A stretch of 7,676 bases of DNA, from contig SBAY01000382.1 in the NCBI GenBank assembly GCA_005239945.1, forward strand, positions 1-7,676, in the 5' to 3' direction. Positions 7,010-7,676 of this stretch are shown in pieces; position 1 is the stretch's first letter; each line of letters begins with the position of its first letter. Source of the stretch: Nitrospira sp. Its GTDB lineage: Bacteria > UBA9089 > CG2-30-40-21 > SBAY01. The notes beneath the pieces are model-generated. The model had not been told where the DNA came from and searched no databases. It saw nothing but the letters and a program-made list of their open reading frames with translations. A program made the translations under genes and the position numbers.

Positions 7010-7264
7010 CTTACTGGCACATTTACCAACCTGGCCTATCTTGAAATCCCATATCCAGATGCAGATGGTAATGGAATTGTGGATGGGACAAATATTAGTG
7101 CGGATAGTTTAAAGATGTGGGTCTTTGAGAATAATGAATGGAAAATAATTGCTGATTCAGGAAAGGTTGCAGGGCGAAATGTTGTCTGGTGTAATATCGA
7201 ACATTTGACCTCATTTATGCCCATAGGGATTTTGGTTGCACCGGCAAATCTTGGTAATGTCATG
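6800..7264 (+). other. Beta module with acidic loop, split by TAA
   Basis: The stretch starts IDRYVGGTVTLF, runs over the TAA at 7007-7009, and continues LTGTFTNLAYLEIPYPDADG, SLKMWVFENNEWK and HLTSFMPIG. The loop D-A-D-G-N-G-I-V-D has the acidic spacing of an EF-hand-like calcium site. Modules of the form 'IPYPD.d.dG.vDg....L..w.....W......v....v.HlT.F' sit just before sorting tails in other giant secreted proteins. I cannot name the family with certainty. Confidence 0.55.
7007..7009 (+). other. In-frame TAA before the C-terminal tail
   Basis: The context is CATATC-TAA-CTTACT, coding H-I-stop-L-T. No sister copy of this module is present, so the original codon cannot be fixed. CAA, GAA or AAA would each need one change, and CAA to TAA would be a C-to-T transition like the one implied for the TAG. 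Confidence 0.8.
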
Positions 7265-7552
7265 GTTTATCCCAATCCGTATAAGCCAAATAGCGGGCTT
7301 GGGCATGAGTATATTACCTTTGGCAGTAAGAGAGATATAACCAGGGCATTAACTTCTTATGCCACGATTAAGATTTATACCATTTCAGGTGATCTGGTCA
7401 GGACATTGGAGGTAACGCCAGAGGATAACGGTCAAAAGGTCTGGTATGCGGATAATGATGCCAGAAATAAGGTAGCAAGTGGGGTGTATATCTATCTGAT
7501 TACCAATCCACAAGGTGAGAAGTGTATTGGCAAACTGGCGATTATACGATGA
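7079..7552 (+). CDS. C-terminal piece: beta module and FlgD-Ig/T9SS-like sorting tail
   Basis: This is a 157-residue open frame from an apparent GTG start. That GTG is really the Val of DADGNGIVDG, because the same phase is open back to 7010 (LTGTFTNLAYLEIPYPDADG). Residues 1-50 complete a beta module with the motifs SLKMWVFENNEWK and EHLTSFMPIGI. Residues 63-157 form a C-terminal sorting domain: VYPNPYKP at 63-70, then IKIYTISGDLVRTLEV, a Trp at 122, and ASGVYIYLITN with a short hydrophobic end. This layout is shared by FlgD Ig-like domains and type 9 secretion tails. There is no signal peptide or ribosome binding site, so this is the end of the interrupted gene and not a separate one. Without readthrough of two stops it would not be made with its cargo. 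Confidence 0.7.
   Translation: MDGTNISADSLKMWVFENNEWKIIADSGKVAGRNVVWCNIEHLTSFMPIGILVAPANLGNVMVYPNPYKPNSGLGHEYITFGSKRDITRALTSYATIKIYTISGDLVRTLEVTPEDNGQKVWYADNDARNKVASGVYIYLITNPQGEKCIGKLAIIR
7265..7549 (+). other. C-terminal sorting tail (FlgD-Ig / T9SS type A-like)
   Basis: About 95 residues start at VYPNPYKP. They contain IKIYTISGDLVRTLEV, a Trp followed by DNDARNK, ASGVYIYLITNPQGEK and the end KLAIIR. In type 9 secretion systems this kind of tail is recognised for outer-membrane translocation and surface attachment. The same fold occurs in FlgD. No T9SS machinery gene lies in the window, so the export route is inferred from the tail alone. Confidence 0.8.
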
Positions 7553-7600
7553 TTTTATCCGCAGATTACGCAGAGGATTTTATCCGCAGATTACACAGCG
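7551..7600 (-). repeat. 25-bp tandem repeat in right arm (2 copies)
   Basis: Two adjacent 25-base units, 7551-7575 and 7576-7600, both start with GATTTTATCCGCAGATTAC and are identical at 23 of 25 positions. The first unit overlaps the last two bases of the TGA stop. The left arm has the same periodicity but is more diverged in the inner unit, which is where the two arms stop matching. Confidence 0.85.
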
Positions 7601-7676
7601 CAGCAGAGCCGCAACCAAATCCCAACCTAACGGTTGGAAAAGGAGGTTTATCGCTTTAACCACACCAAGGTATGTC
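7556..7676 (-). repeat. Right arm of terminal inverted repeat
   Basis: This is the inverted copy of bases 1-121: the outer 99 bases are identical and the inner 22 carry three mismatches. It begins three bases after the TGA of the large gene, so it occupies the whole 3' flank. No transposase or recombinase gene lies between the arms. Target-site duplications cannot be assessed, because the window ends exactly where the arms end. Confidence 0.95.
7622..7637 (-). repeat. Hairpin-forming palindrome in right arm
   Basis: This is the mirror copy of the left-arm hairpin: CCAACC (7622-7627), loop TAAC, GGTTGG (7632-7637). On the + strand it is followed at once by a purine-rich AAAAGGAGGT stretch rather than a T-run. 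It could slow transcription leaving the gene, but the sequence does not support a standard terminator. Confidence 0.65.

Larger units (their letters stand above)
137..7552 (+). pseudogene. Giant cohesin/DUF11-repeat surface protein, interrupted by two in-frame stops
   Basis: One phase is open from ATG 137 to TGA 7550-7552, 2,471 codons, apart from TAG at codon 656 and TAA at codon 2291. There is no frameshift: the protein theme continues without loss across both stops. Domain order in composite codons: signal peptide 1-30, cohesin-like 68-205, DUF11-type repeats about 207-1869, DPNDK/DUF7619-like 1873-2024, fibronectin III-like 2029-2123, Ig-like 2127-2221, beta module with acidic loop to about 2376, sorting tail 2377-2471. 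The intact product would be a large secreted stalk-like adhesin or matrix protein, an inference from domain types. The stops could be real inactivating mutations, strain variation or base errors. Reassigned stops are unlikely, because only one of each appears in about 2,470 codons while normal Trp and Gln codons are used throughout. Confidence 0.8.

Noticed and set aside
7050..7110. Dockerin domain
   Set aside because: Only one acidic loop is present. Dockerins have two paired calcium loops with a defined helix pattern, which is missing.
137..7552. Reassigned stop codons (for example UAG or UAA read as an amino acid, including pyrrolysine)
   Set aside because: Only one TAG and one TAA occur in about 2,470 codons. 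The TAG replaces a Trp otherwise always coded by TGG, and ordinary Gln codons are common. A recoded genome would show many more.
7556..7676. Intrinsic terminator after the gene
   Set aside because: The 6-bp hairpin at 7622-7637 is not followed by a T-run, and nothing stronger lies after the TGA.

Overview
The window holds one thing: a single very long gene for a secreted, repeat-built surface protein, fitted tightly between two inverted copies of a repeat of about 121 bp. The reading frame runs on the + strand from 137 to 7552 (2,471 codons plus a TGA stop) with no frameshift. It is interrupted by two in-frame stop codons, TAG at 2102-2104 and TAA at 7007-7009. A gene caller would therefore report three pieces: 137-2104, 2120-7009 and 7079-7552. 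Read as one chain, the order is: signal peptide, cohesin-like domain, 13 tandem DUF11-type beta-sandwich repeats of about 120-134 residues, a domain opening with 'DPNDK' (DUF7619-like), a fibronectin type III-like domain, an Ig-like module, a further beta module with an acidic calcium-type loop, and a C-terminal FlgD-Ig/type 9 secretion-like sorting tail.

Layout: left repeat arm 1-121; Shine-Dalgarno 125-130; gene 137-7552; right repeat arm 7556-7676. Only 15 bases lie between the left arm and the start codon, and 3 between the stop codon and the right arm. No other protein gene, tRNA, rRNA, transposase or CRISPR array is visible. All antisense open frames are shadows of the repeat-coding strand.

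The first TAG sits exactly where the sister repeats carry the conserved Trp (TGG) of a W-x-x-G-T motif, so it looks like a single G-to-A change. The ATG after it has no ribosome binding site and no signal peptide, and the last piece would lack everything but the tail. Recent pseudogenisation, a strain variant or a base error is more likely than three genes. Readthrough is possible but unsupported.

The arms match perfectly for exactly 99 bases from the window ends and then diverge. That suggests either a real inverted repeat (mobile or invertible) or a metagenomic contig whose two ends stop in the same multicopy repeat. The architecture fits a diderm bacterium with an outer-membrane export route, probably from an uncultivated lineage. 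The style of the tail and repeats recalls groundwater candidate phyla such as Desantisbacteria or Omnitrophica, but that is a recollection, not a demonstration.
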